A stretch of 64,000 bases of DNA from Oscillibacter sp. (GTDB lineage Bacteria > Bacillota > Clostridia > Oscillospirales > Oscillospiraceae). Position 1 is the first letter of the stretch. Each line of letters starts with the position of its first letter. Below are positions 8,914 to 16,485 of the stretch, piece by piece. Location: assembly GCA_022652655.1 (NCBI GenBank), contig JALCRQ010000001.1, forward strand, positions 1 to 64,000. Reading direction: 5' to 3'. Under the pieces are notes generated by a model that worked only from the letters and a program-made list of their open reading frames with translations, ran no database searches and was not told the DNA's origin. Made by a program: the position numbers and the translations under genes.

Positions 8914-9542
8914 TTACGGCGGAGGAGCTCGCCGCCCGTTGGGGCGGACACGTTCCCGGCCCCATGGACGCCCGGCGCCGGTATGCGGTGCTCTGCCCGC
9001 TGGCGGAGCGGCCAGAGGGGCTCTCCTTTATCTTTGAAACCAGAGCCGCCGGGCTGAACCGGCAGCCGGGGGAGACCTGCTTCCCCGGGGGACGGGCCCG
9101 GCCGGGGGAGAGCGCCCCGGACTGCGCCCTGCGGGAGACCTGGGAGGAGCTGGCGATTCCCCTGGAGCATATCCGGCTTCTGGGGACGCCGGATTTTCTC
9201 CTCACCCAGGCGGGGGATCTCATCCAGCCCGTGATCGGCCTGGTGGACGCGGCGGGCGCGGCCGCCCTGCGCCCCGCGCCGGCGGAGACGGCGGAGGCGT
9301 TTTTCGTGCCGGCGGAGTTCTTCCGGTCCACGCCGCCGGAGCTGTGCGCCTATGAGCTGAAAGCCGCCGTCCCGGAGGATTTTCCCTACGAGAGCGTGGG
9401 GATCGGCCGGGACTACCCCTGGGCCCGGGGCCGGGTGGAGGTGCCCGTCTGGCACTTCGGCGGCCGGGCAATCTGGGGAATCACCGCGCGGATCATTCGG
9501 GCTGTCCTGGAGGAGACCGATTGGGCGGCGGAGCGGGGCTGA
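8910..9542 (+). CDS. NUDIX hydrolase, CoA pyrophosphatase-like
   Basis: A 210-residue NUDIX protein. The NUDIX box runs from about residue 60 and matches G-x5-E-x7-RE-x2-EE, with the usual Gly near its end replaced by Ala. The preceding segment, RQPGETCFPGG, resembles the motif of the CoA pyrophosphatase subgroup (NudL/YeaB), which splits CoA or its degraded forms into phosphopantetheine and 3',5'-ADP. Subgroup assignment is tentative. The GTG start overlaps the stop of the lipid kinase by four bases, so the two are translationally coupled. Confidence 0.85.
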   Translation: MITAEELAARWGGHVPGPMDARRRYAVLCPLAERPEGLSFIFETRAAGLNRQPGETCFPGGRARPGESAPDCALRETWEELAIPLEHIRLLGTPDFLLTQAGDLIQPVIGLVDAAGAAALRPAPAETAEAFFVPAEFFRSTPPELCAYELKAAVPEDFPYESVGIGRDYPWARGRVEVPVWHFGGRAIWGITARIIRAVLEETDWAAERG

Positions 9543-9555
9543 CCTGCGAAGAAAG

Positions 9556-9599
9556 AAAAGAGCACGGCGGAGAAACGCTTCTCCGCCGTGCTCTTTTTT
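9556..9599 (+). terminator. Bidirectional intrinsic terminator
   Basis: A long hairpin with arms 9556-9574 and 9579-9597, a GC-rich core and an A-tract/T-tract on its flanks. It separates the convergent NUDIX gene and recR. Confidence 0.9.
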
Positions 9600-9629
9600 G
9601 CACCCATCCGGCGCGCAGCCGGAGACCGC

Positions 9630-10229
9630 TCAGATCTCCCGGCGGCCCTCCAGCGCCCGCACCAGCGTGGCGTCATCCGCAAATTCCAGATGCCCGCCCA
9701 CGGGGATTCCGTAGGCCAGGCGGGTGATGCGGACATCGAAGGGCTTCAGCAGCCGCGCCAGGTACATGGCGGTGGCCTCCCCCTCCGTGTCGGGGTTGGT
9801 GGCCATGATGACCTCCCGGACGCCGCCGGCGGCCACCCGCTCCAAAAGCGGCTTGATGGCCAGATCGTCCGGCCCCACCCGGTTCATGGGGGAGATGACC
9901 CCGTGGAGCACGTGATAGCGGCCGTTATATTCCCGCGCCCGCTCCATGGCAGCCACGTCCCGGGGATCCGCGACCACGCAGATCACCGATCCGTCCCGGC
10001 GGGGGGAGGCGCAGATGGGGCACAGGCCGCCGGCCGAAAAGTTCTGGCACACGGGGCAGCAGGTGACGTTTTTCTTGGCGTCCACAATGGCGCCGGCGAA
10101 GGCCCGGGCCTCCTCCTCCGGAAGGCTCAGCACATAAAAAGCCAGCCGCTGGGCGGACTTGCTGCCGATACCGGGCAGCCGCGCAAATTGTTCCACCAGA
10201 TTTTCCAGCGGGGCGGGAAAATATTCCAT
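9630..10229 (-). CDS. recR: Recombination mediator RecR
   Basis: A 199-residue protein with the complete RecR layout. A helix-hairpin-helix is near the N-terminus (LPGIGSKSAQRLAF), then a C4 zinc finger (CPVCQNF...CPIC), then a TOPRIM domain beginning VICVVADPRD. RecR acts with RecF and RecO to load RecA at single-strand gaps. Length is normal for the family. AAAGGAG lies upstream of the ATG. rpe lies 109 bases upstream on the same strand. The more usual dnaX-ebfC-recR arrangement is not present here. Confidence 0.96.
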   Translation of the reverse strand: MEYFPAPLENLVEQFARLPGIGSKSAQRLAFYVLSLPEEEARAFAGAIVDAKKNVTCCPVCQNFSAGGLCPICASPRRDGSVICVVADPRDVAAMERAREYNGRYHVLHGVISPMNRVGPDDLAIKPLLERVAAGGVREVIMATNPDTEGEATAMYLARLLKPFDVRITRLAYGIPVGGHLEFADDATLVRALEGRREI

Positions 10230-10338
10230 AGCAAACCGGCTCCTTTAGAAGTGAGAGTGATGCGGGCGGCGGGCCGCTCCGCAGGTGAATCCGCTCCGGG
10301 CGGGACGGGGGCGTCCCTTCTTTTGAAAATCCCGGGTC

Positions 10339-10983
10339 TCAGCCCCGGAGCTCCCGGATGCGGGCGGGGATGTCGGGAGCCTTGTAGACGGCGCTGCCCG
10401 CCACCAGGACATTGGCCCCCGCCTGAATACAGGCCCGGAAGGTATCGGGGCCCACGCCGCCGTCCACCTCCAGCTCGCAGGTGGGATTCTGCGCGTTGAT
10501 CATCGCCCGGACGGCGGCGACCTTGGGCATCTGATCCGCCATGAAGGACTGGCCGCCGAAGCCCGGCTCCACCGTCATAATGAGGATCAGCTCCACGTCC
10601 TTCAAAAACGGCTCCACCGCCTGGGCGGGCGTGCCGGGCTTGAGCACCACGCCGGCTCTGCGGCCCTTGGCGTGGATTTTGTCGATGGCGTCCCGGATGT
10701 TCTCCCGGGTGTCGGACTCCACGTGGACGGTGACAATGTCCGCCCCGGCGTCGCAGAACTGCTGGACGTACCGCACCGGCCGCGTAATCATCAGATGGAC
10801 GTCCAGAGGCAGAATCGTCACGGGACGGATGCACTTGACCACCGGGATGCCGATGGTGATGTTGGGGACGAACAGCCCGTCCATTACGTCCACGTGGACG
10901 TAATCCGCCGTGCCGATCCGGTGAATGTCCCGCTCAAGATTCGCAAAATCCGCGGAGAGGATGGAGGGGGCAATTTTAATCAT
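10339..10983 (-). CDS. rpe: Ribulose-phosphate 3-epimerase
   Basis: A 214-residue TIM-barrel enzyme that interconverts ribulose 5-phosphate and xylulose 5-phosphate in the pentose phosphate pathway. The N-terminus IKIAPSILSADFANL and the motifs HVDVMDG, HLMI and MTVEPGFGGQ are diagnostic, with metal-binding His and Asp in place. The ATG at 10983 has AAAAGGAG about nine bases upstream. The frame stays open far upstream, but that part lacks family similarity and instead covers a GC-rich structured leader. The transketolase genes lie elsewhere in the window (40520-42270). Confidence 0.96.
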   Translation of the reverse strand: MIKIAPSILSADFANLERDIHRIGTADYVHVDVMDGLFVPNITIGIPVVKCIRPVTILPLDVHLMITRPVRYVQQFCDAGADIVTVHVESDTRENIRDAIDKIHAKGRRAGVVLKPGTPAQAVEPFLKDVELILIMTVEPGFGGQSFMADQMPKVAAVRAMINAQNPTCELEVDGGVGPDTFRACIQAGANVLVAGSAVYKAPDIPARIRELRG

Positions 10984-11003
10984 GGAAAAGATCTCCTTTT
11001 TAA

Positions 11004-11145
11004 GGCGGCAGGCGGTGCGAGGCTCCGGGGGACCGGCCCCCAGGGGGTGGCGGCGTCTCCTCCCGAGGCATACACTACCATGAGCGGTACCGGGCGCCCC
11101 GCAGCGAATCCCGCGCAGCTGCACCGCCCCGGCCGGGGCGCCGCC
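11004..11145 (-). ncRNA. Candidate structured RNA or leader upstream of rpe (possibly 6S-like)
   Basis: No gene fits 10984-11391. On the minus strand, downstream of a good promoter (11259-11288), the DNA can fold into a closed structure. GGCGGTGC at 11121-11128 pairs with GCACCGCC at 11011-11018, extended outward by GGCGGC/GCCGCC (11140-11145 with 11004-11009). Inside are a long interrupted hairpin around 11050-11105 and a separate GGGGG/CCCCC hairpin near 11025-11040. A further 12-bp hairpin lies just outside, near 11158-11186. Closing stem, open bubble and long terminal stem resemble 6S RNA, but I cannot confirm the class. No U-run ends it before rpe, so it may be a 5' leader. Confidence 0.4.
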
Positions 11146-11258
11146 GCTTTTTTGAATAGGAGCCGGAAGGGTCTGCCTTCCGGCTCCGCCCTGTTCGGGC
11201 GGCAGCCGGAAACCGCGCGGCCCGCGGACGGCTCCGCCCGCATTTTTAAATCGGTTCC

Positions 11259-11288
11259 ATTGTAACAAAGCGGCGGGGGAAAAGCAAT
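11259..11288 (-). promoter_or_regulatory. Promoter for the structured leader and rpe
   Basis: On the minus strand TTGCTT (11283-11288) and TACAAT (11259-11264) are 18 bases apart. The start point near 11252 gives rpe a leader of about 270 nt. Confidence 0.65.
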
Positions 11289-11391
11289 CCGAAATACATA
11301 ACCGGCACCGCTGTTGCAAAAACTACTTCAAAACAGAAAAAAGTATGCTAAACTGCTTATATTAGAAAATACGTATGAAGTGGGGGAAGGT

Positions 11392-11703
11392 ATGGAACTG
11401 ACGGGGAGCAAGATCACGGACTATCAGGAGCGGGCGGCGCTTTTAAAGGCCCTGTCCAACCCTGTGCGGCTGGAAATCGTGCATACGCTGCTCCATTCCG
11501 GATGCCGGAACGTGGGCTGCATGGAGCGGGGGACCGGTATGTCCCAGTCCTGCATTTCCCAGCACCTGCAGCGCCTGCGGACGGCCCGGGTCGTCAGGGC
11601 CGAGCGGGTGGGGAACGAGGTTTATTACCGCGTGTCCTCGCCGGAGACAGCCCGGCTGCTGGCGGTTTTATTCGGAGAGGAGGCAGAGGGGTATGTTCTA
11701 TGA
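11392..11703 (+). CDS. ArsR/SmtB-family transcriptional regulator with three Cys
   Basis: A 103-residue winged-helix repressor. The ArsR core is clear: LKALSNPVRLEIVHTL, then the recognition helix region SQSCISQHLQRLR and the wing YYRV. Cys38, Cys43 and Cys54 lie in and just before the DNA-binding helix, suggesting control by metal or by thiol oxidation. The partner genes (thioredoxin reductase-like and thioredoxin) favour redox sensing; that is inference. The ATG at 11392 was chosen because the family similarity begins there, after GGGGGAAGG. An 8-bp palindrome, ATACGTAT, just upstream of the start could be part of its operator. It overlaps the next gene by 11 bases. Confidence 0.88.
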   Translation: MELTGSKITDYQERAALLKALSNPVRLEIVHTLLHSGCRNVGCMERGTGMSQSCISQHLQRLRTARVVRAERVGNEVYYRVSSPETARLLAVLFGEEAEGYVL

Positions 11704-12526
11704 TGTGCTGGTCATCGGCGGCGGCCCCGCGGGCCTGTCGGCGGCGGTAAATCTCCGCGCCCGGGGGAAAACCGCGGCGGTGATCTCCAATCCCATTGAG
11801 GAAAACCCGCTCTGGCGGTCGGCCAGGGTGGAGAACTACCTGGGCCTTCCCGGCGTTACGGGACAGGAACTGCTGGATGCATTCCGCCGCCACGCGGAAA
11901 CCGCCGGCGCGTCGTTTATTTCCGGCCGCGCCCTGAACGCGGCTCTGGTGGAGAACACCTGGTACGTCAGCGTGGGCAGCGAGGTCTATGAGGCGGGGGC
12001 TGTGGTTCTGGCCGCCGGGGCCTCCCGGGGGAGCAAATTCCCCGGTGAGGAGGAGTTCCTGGGCCGGGGCGTGAGCTACTGCGCCACCTGCGACGGCATG
12101 CTCTACCGCGGCAAGCGGGCAGTGGTGCTGGGCTGGACGGACTCGGCCCGGCAGGAGGCGGAATTCCTCCGCTCCATCGGCTGTCTCGTGACGTATCTGC
12201 ACAGGCCCCGGAGCTGCCGGATCTCCCAGGAGGGAGACGCTCTGCGTCTCACCCACGCGGAGGGCGCGGCGGACGCCGACGGGATTTTTATCCTGCGGCC
12301 CTCTGTGGCGCCCACGGATCTCTTTCCCGGCCTGGAGCTGAAGGACGGCTGGGTGTCCGTGGACCGGAGAATGGCCACGGGACTGCCCGGGGTGTTTGCC
12401 GCCGGGGACTGCACGGGAGAGCCGCTGCAGGTATCCAAGGCGGCGGGCGAGGGCCTGATCGCGGGGCAGAGCGCGGCCCGATGGGTGGATGCGCACGCCG
12501 GAGCGAAACCGGCGGCAGGCAAGTAA
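11693..12526 (+). CDS. Thioredoxin reductase-like flavoprotein lacking NADPH-binding motifs
   Basis: A 277-residue flavoprotein of the low-Mr thioredoxin reductase fold. FAD-binding GGGPAG is at residues 9-14, the redox CATC at 130-133, and the second FAD motif GVFAAGDC at about 233-240. The central pyridine-nucleotide domain is unusual: the GGGxSA loop reads GWTDSA (147-152), and the HRRxxFR motif that grips the NADPH phosphate reads HRPRSCR (170-176). It is about 30 residues shorter than typical TrxB. Clostridial reductases without these motifs can use ferredoxin or other flavin-linked donors, so the electron source may not be NADPH. It is followed by a thioredoxin gene, its probable substrate. 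Confidence 0.85.
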   Translation: MFYDVLVIGGGPAGLSAAVNLRARGKTAAVISNPIEENPLWRSARVENYLGLPGVTGQELLDAFRRHAETAGASFISGRALNAALVENTWYVSVGSEVYEAGAVVLAAGASRGSKFPGEEEFLGRGVSYCATCDGMLYRGKRAVVLGWTDSARQEAEFLRSIGCLVTYLHRPRSCRISQEGDALRLTHAEGAADADGIFILRPSVAPTDLFPGLELKDGWVSVDRRMATGLPGVFAAGDCTGEPLQVSKAAGEGLIAGQSAARWVDAHAGAKPAAGK

Positions 12527-12552
12527 AGAAACGGAATAAAGGAGAAAACACA

Positions 12553-12870
12553 ATGGCACTTGAACATTTGACAACGGCGGACTTTGACGCCGTCACCGGC
12601 GCGGCGCCTCTGGCAATGGTGGATTTCTGGGCCTCCTGGTGCGGCCCCTGCAAGATGCTGACCCCGGTGATGGAGAATGTGTCCGCGAAGTACGGCAGCC
12701 GGATCCTGGCGGCCAAGGTCAACGTGGACGACGAGCCGGAGCTGGCCCGAAAATTCGGCGTGATGAACATTCCCACGGTGGTGTTCCTCAAAAACGGAAG
12801 GGAATTTGACCGGAAGGTGGGCGTGATGGCGGGCTCCGCCTACGCGTCCGTTCTGGATCAGAATCTGTGA
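12553..12870 (+). CDS. trxA: Thioredoxin
   Basis: A 105-residue canonical thioredoxin. The active site WCGPCK has Cys30 and Cys33 after the strand MVDFWAS, and the cis-proline loop is in IPTVVFLKNG. It reduces disulfides in target proteins. Start ATG has AAAGGAG eight bases upstream. It is 26 bases downstream of the reductase-like gene and is probably in the same operon, ended by the terminator at 12873-12920. Confidence 0.96.
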   Translation: MALEHLTTADFDAVTGAAPLAMVDFWASWCGPCKMLTPVMENVSAKYGSRILAAKVNVDDEPELARKFGVMNIPTVVFLKNGREFDRKVGVMAGSAYASVLDQNL

Positions 12871-12872
12871 GC

Positions 12873-12920
12873 GATAAAAGGCAGCCTGAGCGGGGATTCC
12901 GCTCAGGCTGTCTTTTTATC
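12873..12920 (+). terminator. Bidirectional intrinsic terminator
   Basis: Arms 12873-12893 and 12899-12920 pair over about 20 bp, with ATAAAA and TTTTTAT flanks. It separates trxA from the convergent htpG. Confidence 0.9.
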
Positions 12921-12934
12921 GGCGTTTGCCGGAT

Positions 12935-14827
12935 TTATTTGAGAAGCAGTCCGCAGACCAGGTCGGTGTAGCCGGAGGGGTCGTCCAGGGGCAGTCCGGC
13001 AATGAGCAGCGCCTGATCGTAGAGCAGGGAGGCGTACTTCTTGGCCGTCTCGGGGTCCTCCGTTATGGCCCGGGAGAGAGCGGCAAAGGCCGGATGGGCG
13101 GTGTTCAGCTCCAGGATCCGGTCGGCCTTCACCGGCTGATCGGACTGCACGGCGTTGAGGTATTTCTCCATCTCGAAGGAGAGCCCCTCTCCGGCGGTGA
13201 GGCAGACCGGGTGGGACTTGAGCTTTTTGGAGGCCCGAACCTCCCGGACAGCGTCTCCCAGGGCGTCTTTCACGAATTTCAGCACCGGCTCATTTTCACC
13301 GGCCCCGTCCTTGGCGTCCTCTTTCTTTTCCCCGCTGTCCTCGATCTCGCCGTCCAGCACGGAGCGGAATTCCTTGTCCTTGTAGCTGTGCATCATCTGC
13401 ACTGCGAACTCGTCCACTTCCTCCGTGAAGTAGAGAATTTCGGTGCCGCTGTCCTTGAGCCCCTCGATCTGGGGCAGCTTGTCGATGGAGCCCGCGTTCT
13501 CGCCGGGAGCGTAGTAGATAACCTTCTGGCCGTCCTTCATACGGGAGACGTACTCGTCCAGCGTCACCGGCTTTTTCTCTGTGGAGGACCAGAAAAGCAG
13601 CAGGTCGGACAGGGCGTCCTTGTGGGCGCCGTAATCGGCTACCACACCGAATTTCAGCTGCCGGCCGAAGTGCTTGAAGAAGGTCTCATAGCCCTCCCGG
13701 TTCTCCTTGAGCAGCTTCAAAAGCTCGGCGCGGATTTTCTTCTCAATGGCGGCGGCGATGATTTTCAGCTGCCGGTCGTGCTGGAGCATCTCCCGGGAGA
13801 TGTTGAGGCTCAGGTCGGGGGAATCCACCACGCCCCGGACAAACCGGAAGTGCTCGGCCACCAGATCCGGGCACTTGTCCATGATCAGCACGCCGTTGGA
13901 GTAGAGCTGCAGGCCCTTTTCGTAGTCCTTGGAGTAAAAGTCAAAGGGCGTGGCGCCGGGGATGAACAGCAGGGCCTTGTATGTGACGGCGCCCTCGGCG
14001 GCCACGGTGATGACCTCCTGGGGGGCGGTGTAGTCGGAGAATTTGTCCCGGTAGAACTTGTCGTACTCCTCCCGGGTGACCTTGGATTTGGGCCGCTGCC
14101 AGATGGGCACCATGGAGTTCAGCGTGTCCACTTCCCGGTAGGTCTCATATTCGGGCTTGTCGTCGGGGTTCCCCTCTTTTTTGCGGGACTTGCTCACTTC
14201 CATCCGAATGGGGAAGCGGATATAGTCGGAGTAGCGGCGCACCAGATCCTGGAGCTTCCACTCCTCCAGAAATTCGCCGTATTTCTCGTCGTCCGTATCG
14301 GGCTTGAGGTGCATGATGATGTCCGTGCCCACGCCCTCTTTTTCGCATTCCGCCACGGTGTAGCCGTCGGCGCCGGAGGACTGCCACTCCCAGGCGGCGT
14401 CGGCGCCGTACTTCCGGGAGCGGACGGTGATGTGGTCGCTGACCATAAACGCGGAGTAAAAGCCCACACCGAACTGGCCGATGACGTCGGTGTCCTTGGC
14501 ATCGTCCCCCACGTCCTTTTTAAACTGCAGAGAGCCGGAGGCGGCAATGATGCCCAGGTTGTTCTCCAGATCGGTTTTGTCCATGCCGATGCCGTTGTCG
14601 GACACGGTGATGGTGCGGGCGTCCTTGTCCGCGGCCAGGTCGATGTAGAAATCCTTCCGGGTCATGCCCACCGCGTCGTCAGTCAGAGCCTTGTAGCAGA
14701 GCTTGTCGCACGCGTCGCTGGCGTTGGAGATGATCTCCCGGAGGAAGATCTCCTTGTGGGTGTAGATGGAGTTGACCATCAGATCCAGCAGCCGCTTGGA
14801 TTCAGCCTTGAATTGCTTTTTTGCCAT
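12935..14827 (-). CDS. htpG: Chaperone HtpG (bacterial Hsp90)
   Basis: A 630-residue Hsp90. The N-terminal GHKL ATPase domain has IFLREIISNASDACDKL, with the catalytic Glu and Mg-binding Asn, then DNGIGMD and GQFGVGFYSAF. Middle and C-terminal domains follow at full length. It helps fold and stabilise client proteins in the cytoplasm using ATP. The start ATG at 14827 is preceded by AAAGGAGTG. It is monocistronic, with an extended -10 promoter upstream. No CIRCE element was seen. Confidence 0.97.
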   Translation of the reverse strand: MAKKQFKAESKRLLDLMVNSIYTHKEIFLREIISNASDACDKLCYKALTDDAVGMTRKDFYIDLAADKDARTITVSDNGIGMDKTDLENNLGIIAASGSLQFKKDVGDDAKDTDVIGQFGVGFYSAFMVSDHITVRSRKYGADAAWEWQSSGADGYTVAECEKEGVGTDIIMHLKPDTDDEKYGEFLEEWKLQDLVRRYSDYIRFPIRMEVSKSRKKEGNPDDKPEYETYREVDTLNSMVPIWQRPKSKVTREEYDKFYRDKFSDYTAPQEVITVAAEGAVTYKALLFIPGATPFDFYSKDYEKGLQLYSNGVLIMDKCPDLVAEHFRFVRGVVDSPDLSLNISREMLQHDRQLKIIAAAIEKKIRAELLKLLKENREGYETFFKHFGRQLKFGVVADYGAHKDALSDLLLFWSSTEKKPVTLDEYVSRMKDGQKVIYYAPGENAGSIDKLPQIEGLKDSGTEILYFTEEVDEFAVQMMHSYKDKEFRSVLDGEIEDSGEKKEDAKDGAGENEPVLKFVKDALGDAVREVRASKKLKSHPVCLTAGEGLSFEMEKYLNAVQSDQPVKADRILELNTAHPAFAALSRAITEDPETAKKYASLLYDQALLIAGLPLDDPSGYTDLVCGLLLK

Positions 14828-14861
14828 GGAAATGCACTCCTTTGTTTTTCTTTTTACAAAA

Positions 14862-14890
14862 ATTATAGCACCCGGCGGGGACCAAAGAAA
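14862..14890 (-). promoter_or_regulatory. Promoter of htpG (extended -10)
   Basis: On the minus strand a perfect TATAAT (14862-14867) is preceded by TGC, giving an extended -10. The -35 candidate TTTCTT (14885-14890) is weak at 17-base spacing. Confidence 0.6.
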
Positions 14891-14921
14891 TTACTTTTTT
14901 GTAAACTTCACTGATAACCCG

Positions 14922-14950
14922 TTGCCGGAATCAGTTTTTGCGAGTAAAAT
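14922..14950 (+). promoter_or_regulatory. Promoter of the zinc-ribbon membrane protein
   Basis: TTGCCG (14922-14927) and TAAAAT (14945-14950) are 17 bases apart, about 50 bases before the ATG at 15003. Confidence 0.55.
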
Positions 14951-15002
14951 CAAACCGTAAGGAAATCGGATACCTCCGTTTTCAGCGAAGGAGTCTTAAG
15001 CA

Positions 15003-15431
15003 ATGGGATTTTTTAAAAAAATGGGCAACGCGTTTGTACGCCTGATGTACGGACGGAACGGCATGGACCAGCTGAATCTAGCGCTGCTCTGGGCCGGCCT
15101 GGGGGCCGATCTGCTCTCCATGATTTTTATCCGGCGGGTGCCGTCGGCGGGAACCGCTCTGTACTACGCGGCCATGGCGCTGTGGCTGATCCTGCTGTTT
15201 CGCACCTTTTCCCGCAATCTCTGCAAACGCCAGGCGGAAAACGCCAAATGGACGGCGCTGACGCGGGGCCTCCGGGATCGGCGGAGCGGCGCACGGAGCC
15301 GCCGGGCGGACAGGGATCACCGGTATTTCACCTGCAAAAACTGCAGGTCTGTGTGCCGGGTTCCGGTGGGCAAGGGAAAAATTGAGATCACTTGCCCCAA
15401 GTGCGGAGCAAAGATCCGGGCCAAAACCTGA
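15003..15431 (+). CDS. Small membrane protein with C-terminal zinc ribbon
   Basis: A 142-residue protein. Two hydrophobic segments (about residues 23-41 and 50-66) are followed by a basic Arg-rich linker (about 78-105) and a C-terminal zinc ribbon with two Cys pairs, CKNC and CPKC, separated by about 18 residues. Similar small zinc-ribbon membrane proteins are common in Oscillospiraceae genomes and have no assigned function. It stands alone between htpG and a lipoprotein gene, with its own promoter and terminator. Confidence 0.75.
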   Translation: MGFFKKMGNAFVRLMYGRNGMDQLNLALLWAGLGADLLSMIFIRRVPSAGTALYYAAMALWLILLFRTFSRNLCKRQAENAKWTALTRGLRDRRSGARSRRADRDHRYFTCKNCRSVCRVPVGKGKIEITCPKCGAKIRAKT

Positions 15432-15433
15432 AC

Positions 15434-15467
15434 AAAGTCCGAAACGGAATTCCCGTTTCGGACTTTT
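15434..15467 (+). terminator. Bidirectional intrinsic terminator
   Basis: Stem AAAGTCCGAAACGG with its complement (15434-15447 and 15453-15466), ending in TTTT. It is shared with the convergent lipoprotein gene. Confidence 0.88.
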
Positions 15468-15484
15468 GCCGCGTCTGGAAGCCG

Positions 15485-16213
15485 TCAGCCGGCGTCCTTC
15501 AGAAGATCTCCCGTCAGAACCTCCTCCCGGGTGGTTCCGTCGTCCTGTACCGTCTGCACCACGCGCCGGACATTTTGCAGCGTGCCGGTTTCGTCGTACT
15601 GGTAATAGTCGATGTCGTATTCCCGGGCACCGTCCCGGGTTCCGCAGACGATCTGCTTTGTGTCGGGATCCGGCTCCGCGTTGCACAGACAAAAGCCGTA
15701 GCGGAACTGCTCCGTGTCGGAATCCCACAGCCAGTAATAGTACGGCACATTGGATCCGGCGGTATTCCAGCCCTGCAGGCCGATATCCCCGCTGCCGTCA
15801 AAATTCATATCCGTGGCGGTAAAACCGCCGTCCTCCGCGGAGCTTTCGGCGCAGCCGCCCGAGTCGTCCGCGCCCCACTCCTTCATGATGGCGTCATGGA
15901 CGGAGATGGTCTGAAGGGTGGTCTCTCCGTCCAGCACGTCGATGGAGGAGATGCCGTAGGCATTGTCGGGCTGCTTCTTCCCGTGGAGCAGCAGCGTGAG
16001 CGTTCTTCCGCCGTCCACGGTAATGGTCCGGTTCACCGCGTAGGAACCGTCCTCCAAAGCAGAGGCGTCCGCCGCGCCGGAGGCGTCCGCCGCCAGCCGG
16101 GGAACAGATCCGCCCGGAGCGGAGGCATCGATGGGGGGAGCGGTCGTGCCGCAGGCGGCGCAGAGAAAAATCGCCGCGCCCAGAAAAAGGGATAGTGCCG
16201 GATAGTTCTTCAT
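15485..16213 (-). CDS. Secreted lipoprotein with a Ca-binding-like DxNxDGxxD loop
   Basis: A 242-residue lipoprotein. The signal peptide ends in a lipobox (CAAC, lipidated Cys about residue 21), followed by an Ala/Ser/Pro linker. The mature domain contains DMNFDGSGDIGL, an EF-hand- or FG-GAP-like calcium loop, then a Trp/Tyr-rich segment (YYYWLWD). This layout resembles XAC2610-related extracytoplasmic domains, but I would not name a function. It is monocistronic. On the minus strand a good TATAAT (16287-16292) lies about 75 bases upstream, with no clear -35. Confidence 0.75.
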   Translation of the reverse strand: MKNYPALSLFLGAAIFLCAACGTTAPPIDASAPGGSVPRLAADASGAADASALEDGSYAVNRTITVDGGRTLTLLLHGKKQPDNAYGISSIDVLDGETTLQTISVHDAIMKEWGADDSGGCAESSAEDGGFTATDMNFDGSGDIGLQGWNTAGSNVPYYYWLWDSDTEQFRYGFCLCNAEPDPDTKQIVCGTRDGAREYDIDYYQYDETGTLQNVRRVVQTVQDDGTTREEVLTGDLLKDAG

Positions 16214-16373
16214 GGGTCCTCCTTAGAAGCTTATCGGGCGCCGCTGAGGACACCGGAATGCGCTAATAGTGATAAAATCGTTTTTTATTATAACGGGTTT
16301 CTCCGGCAAATTCCACAACAAATCGGTAACAAGTTTTATTTAGCCTCGAAAGCTGACTCCCGCCGCCCCATTT

Positions 16374-16436
16374 GCCCGGCGGGCCGGGGGCCTTCGTCCC
16401 ACTCTGCGCAACAAAAAAATGCCCGGCGGGCCGGGG
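16374..16436 (-). repeat. 16-bp GC direct repeat; the second copy forms a minus-strand terminator-like hairpin
   Basis: GCCCGGCGGGCCGGGG occurs at 16374-16389 and 16421-16436. Read on the minus strand, the second copy folds CCCGG/CCGGG and is followed by seven T residues, like a terminator blocking antisense transcription away from udp. No minus-strand gene lies immediately upstream of it. Confidence 0.45.
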
Positions 16437-16485
16437 ATTAATCCGGCTGAATTTCGCCGCGATTTTACATGATGAGGTGAGCGAT

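Noticed and set aside
12926..14914. Very long open frame on the plus strand across htpG
   Set aside because: It is antisense to a full-length Hsp90 with all motifs, and its product has no domain; GC-rich third positions create such frames.
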